Part shown: piece after piece, positions 9,983 through 18,799 of the stretch | Position numbering within the stretch: the first letter of the stretch is position 1 | Layout: each line of letters begins with the position of its first letter | Source of the DNA: JBCBGF01 sp039193455 | Lineage (GTDB): Bacteria; Pseudomonadota; Alphaproteobacteria; Rhodobacterales; Rhodobacteraceae | Direction: 5' to 3' | Assembly (NCBI GenBank): GCA_039193455.1 | Contig: JBCCWO010000009.1 | Coordinates: 1-64,000, forward strand | Length of the DNA: 64,000 bases | Made by a program: the position numbers and the translations under genes | Notes under the pieces: model-generated | What the model saw: the letters and a program-made list of their open reading frames with translations, nothing else | Databases searched by the model: none | What the model was told of the DNA's origin: nothing

Positions 9983-10486
9983 ATGATGCCAGGCGATATC
10001 TTCCTTATCGCGGCCATCGCGTGCTTGCTCTACATCGGCTGGCGCGACTTCGTCACTCTCAAGATTTCCAACAAAATCGTCGGTGTTCTGCTGGCGATAT
10101 ACGTCTGCTACACGGCCCTGCGTTTCTTTGGCGGCACGCTGGATCGCGGGGCGGTCGTCGACGAATTGCTGGCGGGTGCAATTCTCTTCGGCCTGACCTT
10201 CGTCTTCTGGCTGCTTGGTAAGATCGGGGCCGGCGATGTGAAGCTTTACCTTCCCGTTGGCTTGTTCATCGGCCTGAACGGCTTGCTGCCCTACGCCGTC
10301 TTTCTCGCCGTTTTTTCGATACTGGCCCTGCTGGTGATCAAGGTGGGCGGGCGGTTTTTGCCCGGTAGAACCTTCTTCGGGGCGCGTCTCAAGGAACTGC
10401 GGGGGCTTGGGAAGGTGCCTTACGGCGTGCCCATGGGCCTTGCGGCGGTGGCTGTCATGATCGGCGAGCGCGCGGCGACACTCTGA
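9983..10486 (+). CDS. cpaA: Type IV prepilin peptidase, CpaA/TadV family
   Basis: The 167-residue integral membrane aspartyl protease cleaves and may methylate Flp-type prepilins. Both catalytic aspartates are visible: D22 in WRDFVTLKISNK and D85 in the GAGD motif (82-85, GAGDVKLY). The N-terminal cytoplasmic domain of PilD is absent, as expected for TadV/CpaA. It has about five to six hydrophobic helices. It lies between the TPR lipoprotein and the Flp-like pilin, which is its probable substrate. Confidence 0.9.
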   Translation: MMPGDIFLIAAIACLLYIGWRDFVTLKISNKIVGVLLAIYVCYTALRFFGGTLDRGAVVDELLAGAILFGLTFVFWLLGKIGAGDVKLYLPVGLFIGLNGLLPYAVFLAVFSILALLVIKVGGRFLPGRTFFGARLKELRGLGKVPYGVPMGLAAVAVMIGERAATL

Positions 10487-10793
10487 GTCCGCGAATCGCG
10501 CACGCCAACCGGGGGTTGTCGTTCGGTCCGTGCAATGATCCGAAACTGGTACCGTCGCTCATGGGGTTATCCACAGCGGATCAACCACAAGATGTGGTGA
10601 TCGCCGCGTTGCGCATCCGTCAGATGATGATCTTTTTCAGCAAAATCGTTTGACATAGGCGGAAATCCGCCGGAACAATCATCACGCAACCGGGCGATTG
10701 TTTCGCGCCTCGGGGGTGCCGGTGGGTGAGAGATGGAGGGCAATAGACCTGTCCGCTCTTGGCACATCGGCGGGACGTGTAAGGGAAAGTGGT
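10487..10793. other. Intergenic stretch with a candidate promoter and one DnaA-box-like word
   Basis: No convincing gene is seen in these 307 bp. The region holds an exact TTATCCACA (10567-10575), a GGCGGA-AA-TCCGCC palindrome (10658-10671) and a promoter-like pair described separately. The single DnaA-box word is close to chance expectation for a window this size. Confidence 0.4.
10650..10679 (+). promoter_or_regulatory. Candidate promoter with a palindrome in the spacer
   Basis: TTGACA at 10650-10655 is followed after 18 bp by AACAAT (10674-10679). The spacer contains a perfect GGCGGA-AA-TCCGCC inverted repeat (10658-10671), a possible operator. It lies about 115 bp upstream of the Flp-like pilin start. 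The -35 is a consensus match; the -10 matches at four of six positions. Confidence 0.35.
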
Positions 10794-11006
10794 ATGCTGG
10801 GGACGATCCGCAGCGTGGCGATGCGATTTCGTCACGACAGGGCAGGTGTGGCCTTGCCAGAGTTCGTTGTGCTCTTTGGCCTGCTACTTGCGGGTGTGCT
10901 CATTGCGTCGATCTTGTTCAGCAACGGCGGGGACACCGGGCTGAGCCTTTGGGGGAAGTGGATCAATGACGTGCGAGCGGGCTTTTCCGTGACCCATTCC
11001 GAGTAA
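10794..11006 (+). CDS. Flp-like type IVb pilin (divergent)
   Basis: The ATG at 10794 is preceded by AAGGGAAAG with a 4-5 bp gap, so it is preferred over longer reading. The 70-residue product has a basic leader, a cleavage-type glycine G18, then VALPE with glutamate at +5 (E23) and F24 at +6, and a hydrophobic helix (about 24-42). This is the processing geometry of Flp pilins (G-xxxx-E-Y), with Phe replacing the usual Tyr. The mature form would be 52 residues, ending in a short hydrophilic tail. CpaA upstream is the likely processing enzyme. A TadE-like pseudopilin is the alternative. Confidence 0.65.
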   Translation: MLGTIRSVAMRFRHDRAGVALPEFVVLFGLLLAGVLIASILFSNGGDTGLSLWGKWINDVRAGFSVTHSE

Positions 11007-11390
11007 CTGGGCGGTCCGGCGACCAGAGAGCCGTTTGGGTCAACACGTGACGAGACCCGGCCAAGGATGCAGCGCTTTGGCCGGGTCTTCGTTTCTCTGG
11101 GGCGTTGGCGTGGCATGCAGCGGAAGACCGCGCCGGCAATTTTGATCGGCAACTGAGTGATTTTCGCAACGACTCCTGCGGGTTCTCGGGCGAAGTGCAC
11201 ATAAAAATATCGCCTCCTCGTTGAACCATGTACCAAGAAACCAACGCGCGGGGTCCGTTTCGGGCCGTGCGTGAAGCATGTGCCGGTTGTGTAGCGCCAG
11301 CGTTCGTTAAGACTGGCATGTGATAATAATAAACGAGCAGTTGGGTGTCGGCGGACAATGCCAAGCCCAGGAAAAATTGAGGCGACAGCA
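11007..11390. other. Intergenic stretch before the secretin gene
   Basis: These 384 bp hold the terminator at 11054-11090 and otherwise no frame with a plausible ribosome site or recognisable protein. The secretin promoter probably lies in the part after the terminator. No clear -35/-10 pair could be chosen. Confidence 0.4.
11054..11094 (+). terminator. Rho-independent terminator after the pilin gene
   Basis: A perfect 11 bp stem (GACCCGGCCAA at 11054-11064 with TTGGCCGGGTC at 11077-11087) is followed by TTCGTTT. It lies about 50 bp after the Flp-like gene and would separate it from the secretin gene. Confidence 0.8.
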
Positions 11391-12821
11391 ATGAGACACA
11401 CAAAGGCAGTCGGGGTGCGTCCGTCCGTTGGCGGGATAGCGTATCACCTTTTCGCTTTTGCCGTCGTTGCCCTGACCGCAAGTTTCTTTGCGGTGTCCGG
11501 GCAGGCGCAGACCAGAAGCATCACTATCGGGGACGGGGACGTCGATGAATTCGTGATTGCCCCCGGCTTTACCGTAACCGTCGATACGAACATCCCGTTT
11601 GCGGATATCGTTGTCGGTAACTCGAACGTTGCCGATGTTTTCCCGCTGACGGAATCGTCGCTCTACATCCAGGGCCGTGCGTCGGGTTTCACGAACGTGG
11701 CGCTTTATGATGAAGCGCGGGGCCTCTTGGGCGTGATTGATGTTCGGGTGCGCCGCAACTTTGACGAACTGCGCGACGCGATCGACCGTGCGGTGCCCAG
11801 CGCCAATGTGGCCGTGGACAACGTGAATGATCGTATCCGCCTGAGCGGTGAGGTGCGCGACGGTGTTGATCTTCAGCGCGTGATTTCACTCGCTCAGCAA
11901 TACACCGAAGAACCGGTGATCAATGCGATGCGCCTGCGCGACGCCCAGCAGGTTCAACTGGACGTGCGCATCATCGAAGTTGAGCGCAACTCGGCCCGTG
12001 AGCTGGGTGTCGGTCTGTCGAATGGCGAAGGGTCGAGCACGTTCAACACGGGCGTTGCAACGGACCAGGGCACCTTCGGGAACTTCGTCGGAAACCTGCT
12101 GCAATTTGCGGGCAGTGATGTCGATGTGGTGATCAACGCCCTTGAAGAAAAAGGTGTCGCCCGGCGGCTTGCCAACCCAACCTTGATCACGACAAGCGGT
12201 GTCGAAGCCAACTTTGTGGTTGGTGGTGAGGTGCCGATTGAATCGACGACCACCGGTGACAACGGCAACGTGGCAACCGAGACGAGCTATCGTGAATACG
12301 GTGTGCGGCTGAATTTCCGCCCCGTGGTTCTCGACGAGGGGCTGATCAGCCTGCGCGTCCAGCCTGAGGTCAGCGACATCGATCCGGGTCTTGAGGTCAA
12401 CGGCCAGCCAGCATTCATCTCGCGTAAGGCGGACACAACGGTGTCGCTGCGGGACGGGCAAAGCTTTGCGATTGCCGGGCTATTGCAGGCGAACAACTCG
12501 CGCAACATCGATCAGGTGCCGTGGCTGGGCCAGGTGCCGGTCCTGGGCGCCTTGTTCCGCTCGACCGAGTTCCAAAAGCGTGAATCCGACCTCGTGATCC
12601 TGGTGACACCGCGCGTGGTGCGCCCTGCGGCCCCCGATGAGCCGCTGGCAACCCCGTTCGATGACACCCGGTCGTCCAACGATGTCGAGCTTTTCCTTCT
12701 GGGCATGCTCGAGGTTGACCGCGAGTTGCTTCGCGCCTTCCGTGATGGCGAAGGCATTGCCGGCCCGTACGGCCACCTCATTGAACTGGAGTTTGAAGAT
12801 GGCCTTGTCGTCGAAAAGTAA
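11391..12821 (+). CDS. cpaC: Outer-membrane secretin of the Tad pilus (CpaC/RcpA family)
   Basis: This forms the outer-membrane channel for Flp pili. The ATG at 11391 places a normal signal peptide (cleavage near SGQA-QT) at the N-terminus; an in-frame ATG at 11358 is the alternative. Over about 476 residues there is the N-terminal pilus-secretin domain (FVIAPGFTVTVDTN), a BON-like segment (AVDNVNDRIRLSGEV) and the secretin domain with VRIIEVERNSARELGV, the VPGLGDIP-like VPWLGQVPVLGALFRS and DLVILVTPRVVRP near the end. Its stop overlaps the start of a small lipoprotein gene. CpaB, CpaE, CpaF and TadB/TadC are absent from the window. Confidence 0.93.
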   Translation: MRHTKAVGVRPSVGGIAYHLFAFAVVALTASFFAVSGQAQTRSITIGDGDVDEFVIAPGFTVTVDTNIPFADIVVGNSNVADVFPLTESSLYIQGRASGFTNVALYDEARGLLGVIDVRVRRNFDELRDAIDRAVPSANVAVDNVNDRIRLSGEVRDGVDLQRVISLAQQYTEEPVINAMRLRDAQQVQLDVRIIEVERNSARELGVGLSNGEGSSTFNTGVATDQGTFGNFVGNLLQFAGSDVDVVINALEEKGVARRLANPTLITTSGVEANFVVGGEVPIESTTTGDNGNVATETSYREYGVRLNFRPVVLDEGLISLRVQPEVSDIDPGLEVNGQPAFISRKADTTVSLRDGQSFAIAGLLQANNSRNIDQVPWLGQVPVLGALFRSTEFQKRESDLVILVTPRVVRPAAPDEPLATPFDDTRSSNDVELFLLGMLEVDRELLRAFRDGEGIAGPYGHLIELEFEDGLVVEK

Positions 12822-12996
12822 GATCGCAGCCGCGCTGCTGTTGGCGGCTGGCCTCAGCGCCTGCGCCGAGCACATGAACAACTGGGACACGGTGTCGGGC
12901 CGTGCGGGCGATGCGCCTGCGGCCAACACGGCGATCCACACGATTTCGCCCTGGCCGCCGAACGTTGAAAATACAAACGTCTCGGCCGGCGGTTAA
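12799..12996 (+). CDS. Small lipoprotein of the Tad locus
   Basis: The ATG at 12799 overlaps the secretin 3' end by 23 bp, with a GGAG site inside the secretin gene, so the two are translationally coupled. The 65-residue product has a signal peptide and lipobox LSAC (about residue 22), followed by a short Asn/Pro-rich tail without known domains. Small lipoproteins after cpaC occur in Rhodobacterales pilus loci, where they may help secretin assembly; that role is inferred. A strong terminator follows. Confidence 0.75.
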   Translation: MALSSKSKIAAALLLAAGLSACAEHMNNWDTVSGRAGDAPAANTAIHTISPWPPNVENTNVSAGG

Positions 12997-13014
12997 GCCC
13001 AGCGAAGGATTGAT

Positions 13015-13051
13015 ACCCCGTCCCGGGTGAACCGGGGCGGGGTCTTTTTTT
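13015..13051 (+). terminator. Rho-independent terminator after the secretin operon
   Basis: A GC-rich stem (ACCCCGTCCCGG paired imperfectly with CCGGGGCGGGGT, 13015-13043) is followed by a run of seven T (13045-13051). It closes the cpaC-lipoprotein unit. Confidence 0.88.
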
Positions 13052-13166
13052 GTGTTGGTCCAGCCCGTCACGCATTTGTGTGCTGTGCGCCCGTACACCA
13101 ACACGCTTTTGCCCCAGTGGCTTGGTATCAAACGCATGAAAGTGGCACGTGCAGGACAATCGACGC

Positions 13167-13748
13167 ATGACCCGAAGAACTGGCAAGGACCTGACGCGCC
13201 GCAAGGCCCTCGGCATTGCGCTCGCTGGTGGCCTAGCCGGGCTCGCACCCAGCGCGGCCCCGGCAACGACCGTCAAATCCTTGCCCCGCTCCATGGGCCC
13301 GGTCACGCGCCGGGTCGTGCGCTATGCCTCGGCGGAGGTGCCCGGATCGATTGAGGTCTCAAACACCGATCGTCTGCTGCACCTCGTTCTAGGGGACGGC
13401 ATGGCCGCCGAGTACGATATCAGCGTCGGGCGCGAAGGGTTCTTGTGGACCGGAACCACCTATGTCGGCCGTAAAGCCAAGTGGCCGGACTGGCGCCCCC
13501 CGGCAGAGATGCGCGCGCGCGAGCCCGATCTTCCGACACATGTTCCGCCCGGGCCCTACAACCCGCTGGGCGCACGGGCGATCTATCTGTTCGTTGGCGG
13601 GCGCGACACGCTCTATCGGATCCACGGCACCAACAGCGCCGCAACCATTGGCGGCTTTGAGACGGCGGGCTGCTTTCGTCTGTCCAATGCCGATGTGCTG
13701 GAACTTTATGAGCGTGTCGAAACCGGTGCGAAGGTCATCGTGCGCTAA
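13167..13748 (+). CDS. L,D-transpeptidase (YkuD domain), probably Tat-exported
   Basis: It is predicted to form or edit peptidoglycan 3-3 cross-links or lipoprotein links in the periplasm. ATG 13167 is chosen because AGGA lies 10 bp upstream; an in-frame GTG at 13149 is less likely. The 193-residue protein has a twin-arginine start (TRRKALG, 10-16) and a YkuD domain with H153 (RIHGTNS), then GGFETAGCFRL with catalytic C169. The usual SHGC reads TAGC here, a conservative variant seen in the family. Its stop overlaps the convergent tetR stop by 4 bp. Confidence 0.88.
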   Translation: MTRRTGKDLTRRKALGIALAGGLAGLAPSAAPATTVKSLPRSMGPVTRRVVRYASAEVPGSIEVSNTDRLLHLVLGDGMAAEYDISVGREGFLWTGTTYVGRKAKWPDWRPPAEMRAREPDLPTHVPPGPYNPLGARAIYLFVGGRDTLYRIHGTNSAATIGGFETAGCFRLSNADVLELYERVETGAKVIVR

Positions 13749-14386
13749 GCCATGTGATCGTGCATCATCCTGTGGGCGACGTCGCGCAGGACATGTTCAA
13801 TGTCGATCGGGGTTTCGATTTTGCTGAGCTTGCCATCGATCTGCAGGAACGACAGGCCATGCACGAAGCTCCACAAGAGGAACGCACGTCCTTCATCCAC
13901 GGGCTCTATGGTCTCGCTGCCCCGGCACAGCGCAACCTCGTGTTGCACAAGCCCAAAGGTATTTGAGCCCATGTTCACCATCGCCTCATCGTCATCGTGA
14001 TCCTTTGACAGCCCGAACATAAGCCGGAAGACGCCAGGCTCAGCCAAAGCAAAGCGTATGTAAACGCGGCCCAGCGCCACGATCCGATCCAGCGTTCCGG
14101 GCGGGTGCGGCGCCAACTCGGCGACCATCTGTTCGTACTGACGCTGCATGCCGCCCAGGGCGACCGCCCGCAACATCTCGGTCTTATCCTTGAAGTGCTT
14201 GTAGGGGGCCGCAGTCGACACACCCGCGGCCCGGCACGCCTCGGAGACCGAGAAGTGATCTGGCCCACGTTCTTCCACAAGCTGACGGGTCGCTTCGGTC
14301 AATTGCGCGCGCAGATCCCCGTGATGATATGTTGTGCGTTTTGTCGTGGTGGCCTGCATTTTGGCATTTTTTTCGGCGCTGCTCAT
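13745..14386 (-). CDS. TetR/AcrR-family transcriptional regulator of the adjacent efflux operon
   Basis: The 213-residue protein has an N-terminal TetR HTH (YHHGDLRAQLTEATRQLV, then FSVSEACRAAGVSTAAPYKHFKDK) and a C-terminal ligand domain of the WHG type. ATG 14386 is chosen; an in-frame TTG at 14422 is unlikely because it overlaps a promoter element. It is divergent from a membrane-fusion/RND pair, the classic arrangement of a local efflux repressor. The palindrome at 14422-14440 is its probable operator. The ligand is unknown. Confidence 0.88.
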   Translation of the reverse strand: MSSAEKNAKMQATTTKRTTYHHGDLRAQLTEATRQLVEERGPDHFSVSEACRAAGVSTAAPYKHFKDKTEMLRAVALGGMQRQYEQMVAELAPHPPGTLDRIVALGRVYIRFALAEPGVFRLMFGLSKDHDDDEAMVNMGSNTFGLVQHEVALCRGSETIEPVDEGRAFLLWSFVHGLSFLQIDGKLSKIETPIDIEHVLRDVAHRMMHDHMA

Positions 14387-14415
14387 GATCCGATGTGTTT
14401 CAGACAACGTAGCTC

Positions 14416-14444
14416 TTGTCAAAGTAAGAAGCTCTCACTTATAA
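14416..14444 (+). promoter_or_regulatory. Efflux promoter with embedded TetR-type operator
   Basis: TTGTCA (14416-14421) and TTATAA (14439-14444) are 17 bp apart. The spacer is filled by an inverted repeat, AAGTAAGA-AGC-TCTCACTT (14422-14440), matching at seven of eight arm positions. Binding there would block RNA polymerase on the efflux operon and could also autoregulate tetR. Confidence 0.6.
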
Positions 14445-14496
14445 AGTTAACCACGCTAACATTCCCTGTAAGCGTCGCAGTCCAAGGATGAAGCCG

Positions 14497-15636
14497 ATGT
14501 CGGAAACCGAACGCCCTAGTCTTTTGCGCCGGATCGCAATCAGGATCGTGACCGTGATTTTTACGGTCCTCGTCGTTGCCGGGGCGGGTGCCGCGGTGAT
14601 GTTTGGATCGAACACCTTGGCGGGGCGCGCCGACGCCGTGCCGCCGCCGCCCGAGGCAGCGCGGACAAAAGTGTCGGTGACGCCACTTTCGCTTGAGGAT
14701 GGCTACGCACTCACGCGCCGGTTCGTGGGCCAGATCGAAGCGGGTGCAACCGTGGATTTGTCGTTTGAGTTGGGTGGGCGCTTGGTCGACATCACGGTTG
14801 ATGAGGGCACCGAGGTGACCGAGGGGCAAGAGGTTGCCCGCCTCGACATTGCGCTTCTCGATGCCGAAGCGACGCGTCTGACATCCGCGCGGGCGTCGAT
14901 TGAGGCGCGCATGGCGTTCGCAAAGTCGCAACTGACCCGGACAGAGCGCCTGCGCGACATGGGCCATGTCAGCCAAGCTGTTCTGGATGAGGCGCAATCG
15001 CTCTACGACGAGCTTGAGAACGCCATCGCGGAAACGGATGCAGCGCTCGCCTCCGTTCGGATCAACCTCGATAAATCCGTGATTTATGCGCCGTTTGACG
15101 GGCGCGTTGGCAATCGGCGCGTGGATGCGGGCGCCACGCTCGCAGCGGGCCAGCCCATCGTGACCGTCATTGAAACCTCGGCGCCACAGGTGCGGGTCGG
15201 ATTGCCGCTTACGCTTGATGCGGATGCGGTTCAAACGGCGCAGATCGACATCAACGGAACATTGCTGCCCGCCGAGCTGATCCAGATGCGGCCCGATATC
15301 GATCCCTTGACCCGCACGCGCACGGCGCTCTTTACGGTCGAGGCGGATGAGATGCCCCCGTTCGGGGCGACCGCCGCGCTGGTCGTGGACGTACCGGTTG
15401 AGATGGCCGGGACATGGGTCCCTGTGGATGCCCTGCAAGAAGGGTCGCGCGGGGTCTGGACGCTGTTGGTCGTGGATGAGGGCGTTGTGCGGAAGGCATC
15501 TGTCGAACTGCTCCACGCGGAAGCCACACGCGCCTATGTGCGGGGCAGCTTTGAAGCGGGTGCACAGATGATCGACGCTGGCGCGCACCGCGTGGTGCCG
15601 GGCCAAAAGGTCGACGTGCTCGTAGGCGAGGGCTAG
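14497..15636 (+). CDS. RND efflux periplasmic adaptor (membrane-fusion protein)
   Basis: ATG 14497 is preferred over 14488 because AAGGA (14484-14488) is then 8 bp upstream. The 379-residue protein has an N-terminal membrane anchor (about 15-40, without a clear signal cleavage site), lipoyl halves (VDITVDEGTEVTEGQEVARLD and APFDGRVGNRRVDAGATL), a helical hairpin between them, and a beta-barrel domain. It is the first gene of the TetR-controlled efflux operon and lies 4 bp before the transporter gene. It is only distantly similar to the adaptor at 4.4-5.5 kb. Confidence 0.9.
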   Translation: MSETERPSLLRRIAIRIVTVIFTVLVVAGAGAAVMFGSNTLAGRADAVPPPPEAARTKVSVTPLSLEDGYALTRRFVGQIEAGATVDLSFELGGRLVDITVDEGTEVTEGQEVARLDIALLDAEATRLTSARASIEARMAFAKSQLTRTERLRDMGHVSQAVLDEAQSLYDELENAIAETDAALASVRINLDKSVIYAPFDGRVGNRRVDAGATLAAGQPIVTVIETSAPQVRVGLPLTLDADAVQTAQIDINGTLLPAELIQMRPDIDPLTRTRTALFTVEADEMPPFGATAALVVDVPVEMAGTWVPVDALQEGSRGVWTLLVVDEGVVRKASVELLHAEATRAYVRGSFEAGAQMIDAGAHRVVPGQKVDVLVGEG

Positions 15637-15640
15637 GGCG

Positions 15641-18600
15641 ATGGAAACGCTTACTTTCCGCCAACCGCGCCTTGTCGCGCTGATCCTGCTGGTGCTGATT
15701 TCGGCCGGGCTGTCCTCTTTCCTGTCGCTCGGGCGCCAGGAAGATCCGACGATCACCAATCTTTTTGCCAACATCACCACGCAGTTTCCGGGGGCCGACC
15801 CGGGACGGGTGGAAGCGCTGGTCACCGCCGAAATCGAAGAGGTGCTGCTTGAGATAGCCGAGGTCGACACCGTTGATTCGGTGTCGCGCACGGGTGTCTC
15901 GGTGGTCGCTGTCGAGCTGATTGAGACACTGGATGAGGCCACGATCGAACAGGTCTGGTCCGAGGCGCGCGATGCCGTTGAAGGCGCACGGAGCGAGTTT
16001 CCGGCAGGCGTTTTGGCCCCCGACTTTGATTCCGAAGGGATCAGTGCGTACTCCGCCGTTATCGCCGTGACCGCCGACCATGATGGCCTGCCGATCACCT
16101 TGGCCCACGCCCATGCCGAGGCTCTTGCGGATCGCTTGCGCGCCATTCCCGACACGCGCGCGGTGGACCTGTTCGGTGAACCGGAAAACGAGGTTCTTGT
16201 CACTGTCGACCCGGAAGCGGCCGCTGCGCTTGGACTGACGGCTGCGGAAATCTCAACGCGGATCACCGCCGCTGATGGCAAGGTGCAGGCGGGTCGCTTG
16301 CAGGCGCCAAGCTCGGACATTGCGATCAACGTCTCGGGGGAAATCGACGCGCTCGATCGCTTGGGCCGTGTCGTTTTGCGTGAGAACCGCGAAGGCGCAA
16401 CCGTCCTTTTGTCTGACATCGCGACCATCACACGTGGCGCCAAGACACCGGCCAGCGAACTGGCCATTGCCGAGGGGCGCCCGGCGGTACTTGTCGGCGT
16501 GCTGGCCCGTGACGGTGTGCAGATCGACCGCTGGATGGGATTTCTGCGCGCTGAACTGGAGGAGGGCGCGGCGGCAATCCCCGTGGGGCTGTCCGAACGG
16601 CTGATGTTCGACCAAAGCCAGTACACCGCCGACCGCTTGACCGAGGTGGGGACGAATATGGCGATCGGTGTGTCGCTCGTCGTCGGGGTGCTGCTGATTA
16701 CCCTTGGGGTACGCGCGGCGGCGATTGTCGCACTGGTGCTGCCGGTTGTGTCGCTGGCCACGTTGGCGAGTATGAATTTCATCGGCTTGCCGATCCACCA
16801 AATGTCGGTGACGGGCCTGATCGTGGCGCTTGGTCTTTTGGTCGACGCGGCCATCGTGATGACCGACGAGGTGCGCCAGCGGCTGGCACGTGGTCTCAGC
16901 CGCATGGACGCTGCCGGCGACGCCACCCGCCGTTTGGCCGCACCGCTTTTTGCCTCGACGGTGACAACCGCGCTGAGCTTTACGCCGATGATCCTGTTGC
17001 CGGGACCTGCGGGCGACTTCGTCGGCTCCATTGCGATTGCAGTGGTGCTGATGCTGGTGTGGTCCTTCCTGATCGCCATCACGGTCACGCCAGCTTTGGC
17101 GGGATACTTCCTGCGCGCCGAAAAGCCGGGTGGACTGAACCTTCCGATCATGACCCGCGTGTTTCGGGCCAGCATCAGCTGGTCGGTCCGCAATCCGCTA
17201 AAGTCGATCGCTCTGGCACTGATCCTGCCGGTGACCGGCTTTGCCGCGTTCCCGACCCTGACGGCACAGTTCTTTCCGGGGGTAGAGCGCGACCAGCTGT
17301 ATCTGGAAATCGATATGCCGCCGGGCACGGCGATAACCCAGACCGCGGAGATTGCGCGCGAGATCGATGATCTCTTGAACGCGGATGACGGTGTCGACCG
17401 GGTGTACTGGTCAATTGGCCGGTCGGGCCCGGCCTTTTACTACAATATCACCAGCGGTCGATCGCAAGAGCCGAGCTATGCGCAGGCGATGATCAAGACG
17501 GTCACGCCGGAAGACGCAGCGCGGTTGGTGCCAGAGCTGCAGGCGCGGCTTGATACCGGCTATCCGCAGGCGCGCATCATTGTGCGCGGGCTCGTGCAGG
17601 GCCCTCCCGTGGAGGCCCCCGTCGAAGTGCGCTTTGTTGGCCCGGATATGGCCACGCTGCGGCAACTGGGCGATACCGCGCGGGCGATCATGGTCGAGCA
17701 ACCGTTCATCACCCACGTTCAGGCCGGGGTGAATGGCGGGGCGCCGCAACTGCGCTATGAGATTGACGAGACGGCGGCACGTCTGGTCGGGCTGAATGTC
17801 ACGGATATCGCGGCACAGCTTGACGCAGCTTTGGTCGGTCGCACCGGCGGCAGCCTTGTGGAGGGCACCGAACAGCTGCCCGTCCGGGTGCGGTTCGGCG
17901 ATACCGTGCGCTCGGACCTGTCCGCGATCTCGGACCTGCCGATCCTGCTGCCCGGTGCGGCGAGCCAGTCGGCTGCGGGCGTCTTCCCCGCAGTGCCATT
18001 GTCGCAACTGGCGACGCCGGTGCTGGAACCCGCCGAAAGCGTGGTGACACGCCGCAATGCAGAGCGGGTGAACACGGTGCAGGCGTTTATCGTCCCTGAC
18101 GTCCTGCCGGAAGAGGCCCTGCAATCGGCGCTGACAGCCCTTGATGAGGCGGGCTTTACCCTGCCGCTCGGTTACCGGATGGAGCTCGGCGGGGATTCCG
18201 ACGCGCGCTCGAACACCGTTGGCAACCTCTTGGCCTCGGTCGGTCTGATCGTGACTTTGACGATTGCCACCATCGCGATGACCTTCAACTCGTTCCGGCT
18301 GACAGCGGTTGCTCTGGTGGTGTGCGTTCTGTCCGCGGGGCTTTCCATGCTGTCGCTGGCGGTGATGCAGTATCCCTTCGGCATCAACGCGATCATCGGG
18401 GTGATTGGCTCGATCGGTGTGTCGATCAATGCCGCCATCATTATCCTGAGCGGGCTGAAGGCGAACGATGCGGCGGCGGCGGGTGATCATGCGGCGATGA
18501 CGGATGTCGTTGTGGGATCAAGCCGTCACATCGTTTCGACCACGATCACCACCTTCGGGGGCTTCTTGCCGTTGATCCTGGAAGGCGGCGGCTTTTGGCC

Positions 18601-18781
18601 ACCCTTTGCGGTGGCGATTGCTGGCGGCGTTTTGTTGTCTGCGGTCGTGTCGTTCTACTTCACGCCGGCAATGTTCTCGCTGCTGTACAGGCGCAAGCTG
18701 GCAGCACCCGTGGTGGTCGAGGCATCGGAAACAGAGGCGCCAGCCCCCGCCTTGTCGCAACCGCGCCTGGCGGCCGAGTGA
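15641..18781 (+). CDS. RND efflux inner-membrane transporter
   Basis: The 1046-residue pump has a first membrane helix (LVALILLVLISAGLSSFLSL), the FPGADPGRVEALVTAEIEE porter segment, helix 4 with GLIVALGLLVDAAIVMTDEVRQRL carrying the conserved aspartate, a second porter half and final helices. The sequence class (METLTFRQPRLV start, GRQEDPTITN) differs from the first RND pump in this window. It belongs to the TetR-controlled operon. No outer-membrane factor gene follows; the next gene is convergent and 18 bp away. Confidence 0.93.
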   Translation: METLTFRQPRLVALILLVLISAGLSSFLSLGRQEDPTITNLFANITTQFPGADPGRVEALVTAEIEEVLLEIAEVDTVDSVSRTGVSVVAVELIETLDEATIEQVWSEARDAVEGARSEFPAGVLAPDFDSEGISAYSAVIAVTADHDGLPITLAHAHAEALADRLRAIPDTRAVDLFGEPENEVLVTVDPEAAAALGLTAAEISTRITAADGKVQAGRLQAPSSDIAINVSGEIDALDRLGRVVLRENREGATVLLSDIATITRGAKTPASELAIAEGRPAVLVGVLARDGVQIDRWMGFLRAELEEGAAAIPVGLSERLMFDQSQYTADRLTEVGTNMAIGVSLVVGVLLITLGVRAAAIVALVLPVVSLATLASMNFIGLPIHQMSVTGLIVALGLLVDAAIVMTDEVRQRLARGLSRMDAAGDATRRLAAPLFASTVTTALSFTPMILLPGPAGDFVGSIAIAVVLMLVWSFLIAITVTPALAGYFLRAEKPGGLNLPIMTRVFRASISWSVRNPLKSIALALILPVTGFAAFPTLTAQFFPGVERDQLYLEIDMPPGTAITQTAEIAREIDDLLNADDGVDRVYWSIGRSGPAFYYNITSGRSQEPSYAQAMIKTVTPEDAARLVPELQARLDTGYPQARIIVRGLVQGPPVEAPVEVRFVGPDMATLRQLGDTARAIMVEQPFITHVQAGVNGGAPQLRYEIDETAARLVGLNVTDIAAQLDAALVGRTGGSLVEGTEQLPVRVRFGDTVRSDLSAISDLPILLPGAASQSAAGVFPAVPLSQLATPVLEPAESVVTRRNAERVNTVQAFIVPDVLPEEALQSALTALDEAGFTLPLGYRMELGGDSDARSNTVGNLLASVGLIVTLTIATIAMTFNSFRLTAVALVVCVLSAGLSMLSLAVMQYPFGINAIIGVIGSIGVSINAAIIILSGLKANDAAAAGDHAAMTDVVVGSSRHIVSTTITTFGGFLPLILEGGGFWPPFAVAIAGGVLLSAVVSFYFTPAMFSLLYRRKLAAPVVVEASETEAPAPALSQPRLAAE

Positions 18782-18799
18782 TCTGGCGATGGTGCGGGG

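Noticed and set aside
10567..10575. An exact DnaA box suggesting an origin near the pilus genes
   Set aside because: A single nine-base match is expected about once in two windows of this size, and no cluster or AT-rich unwinding region accompanies it.
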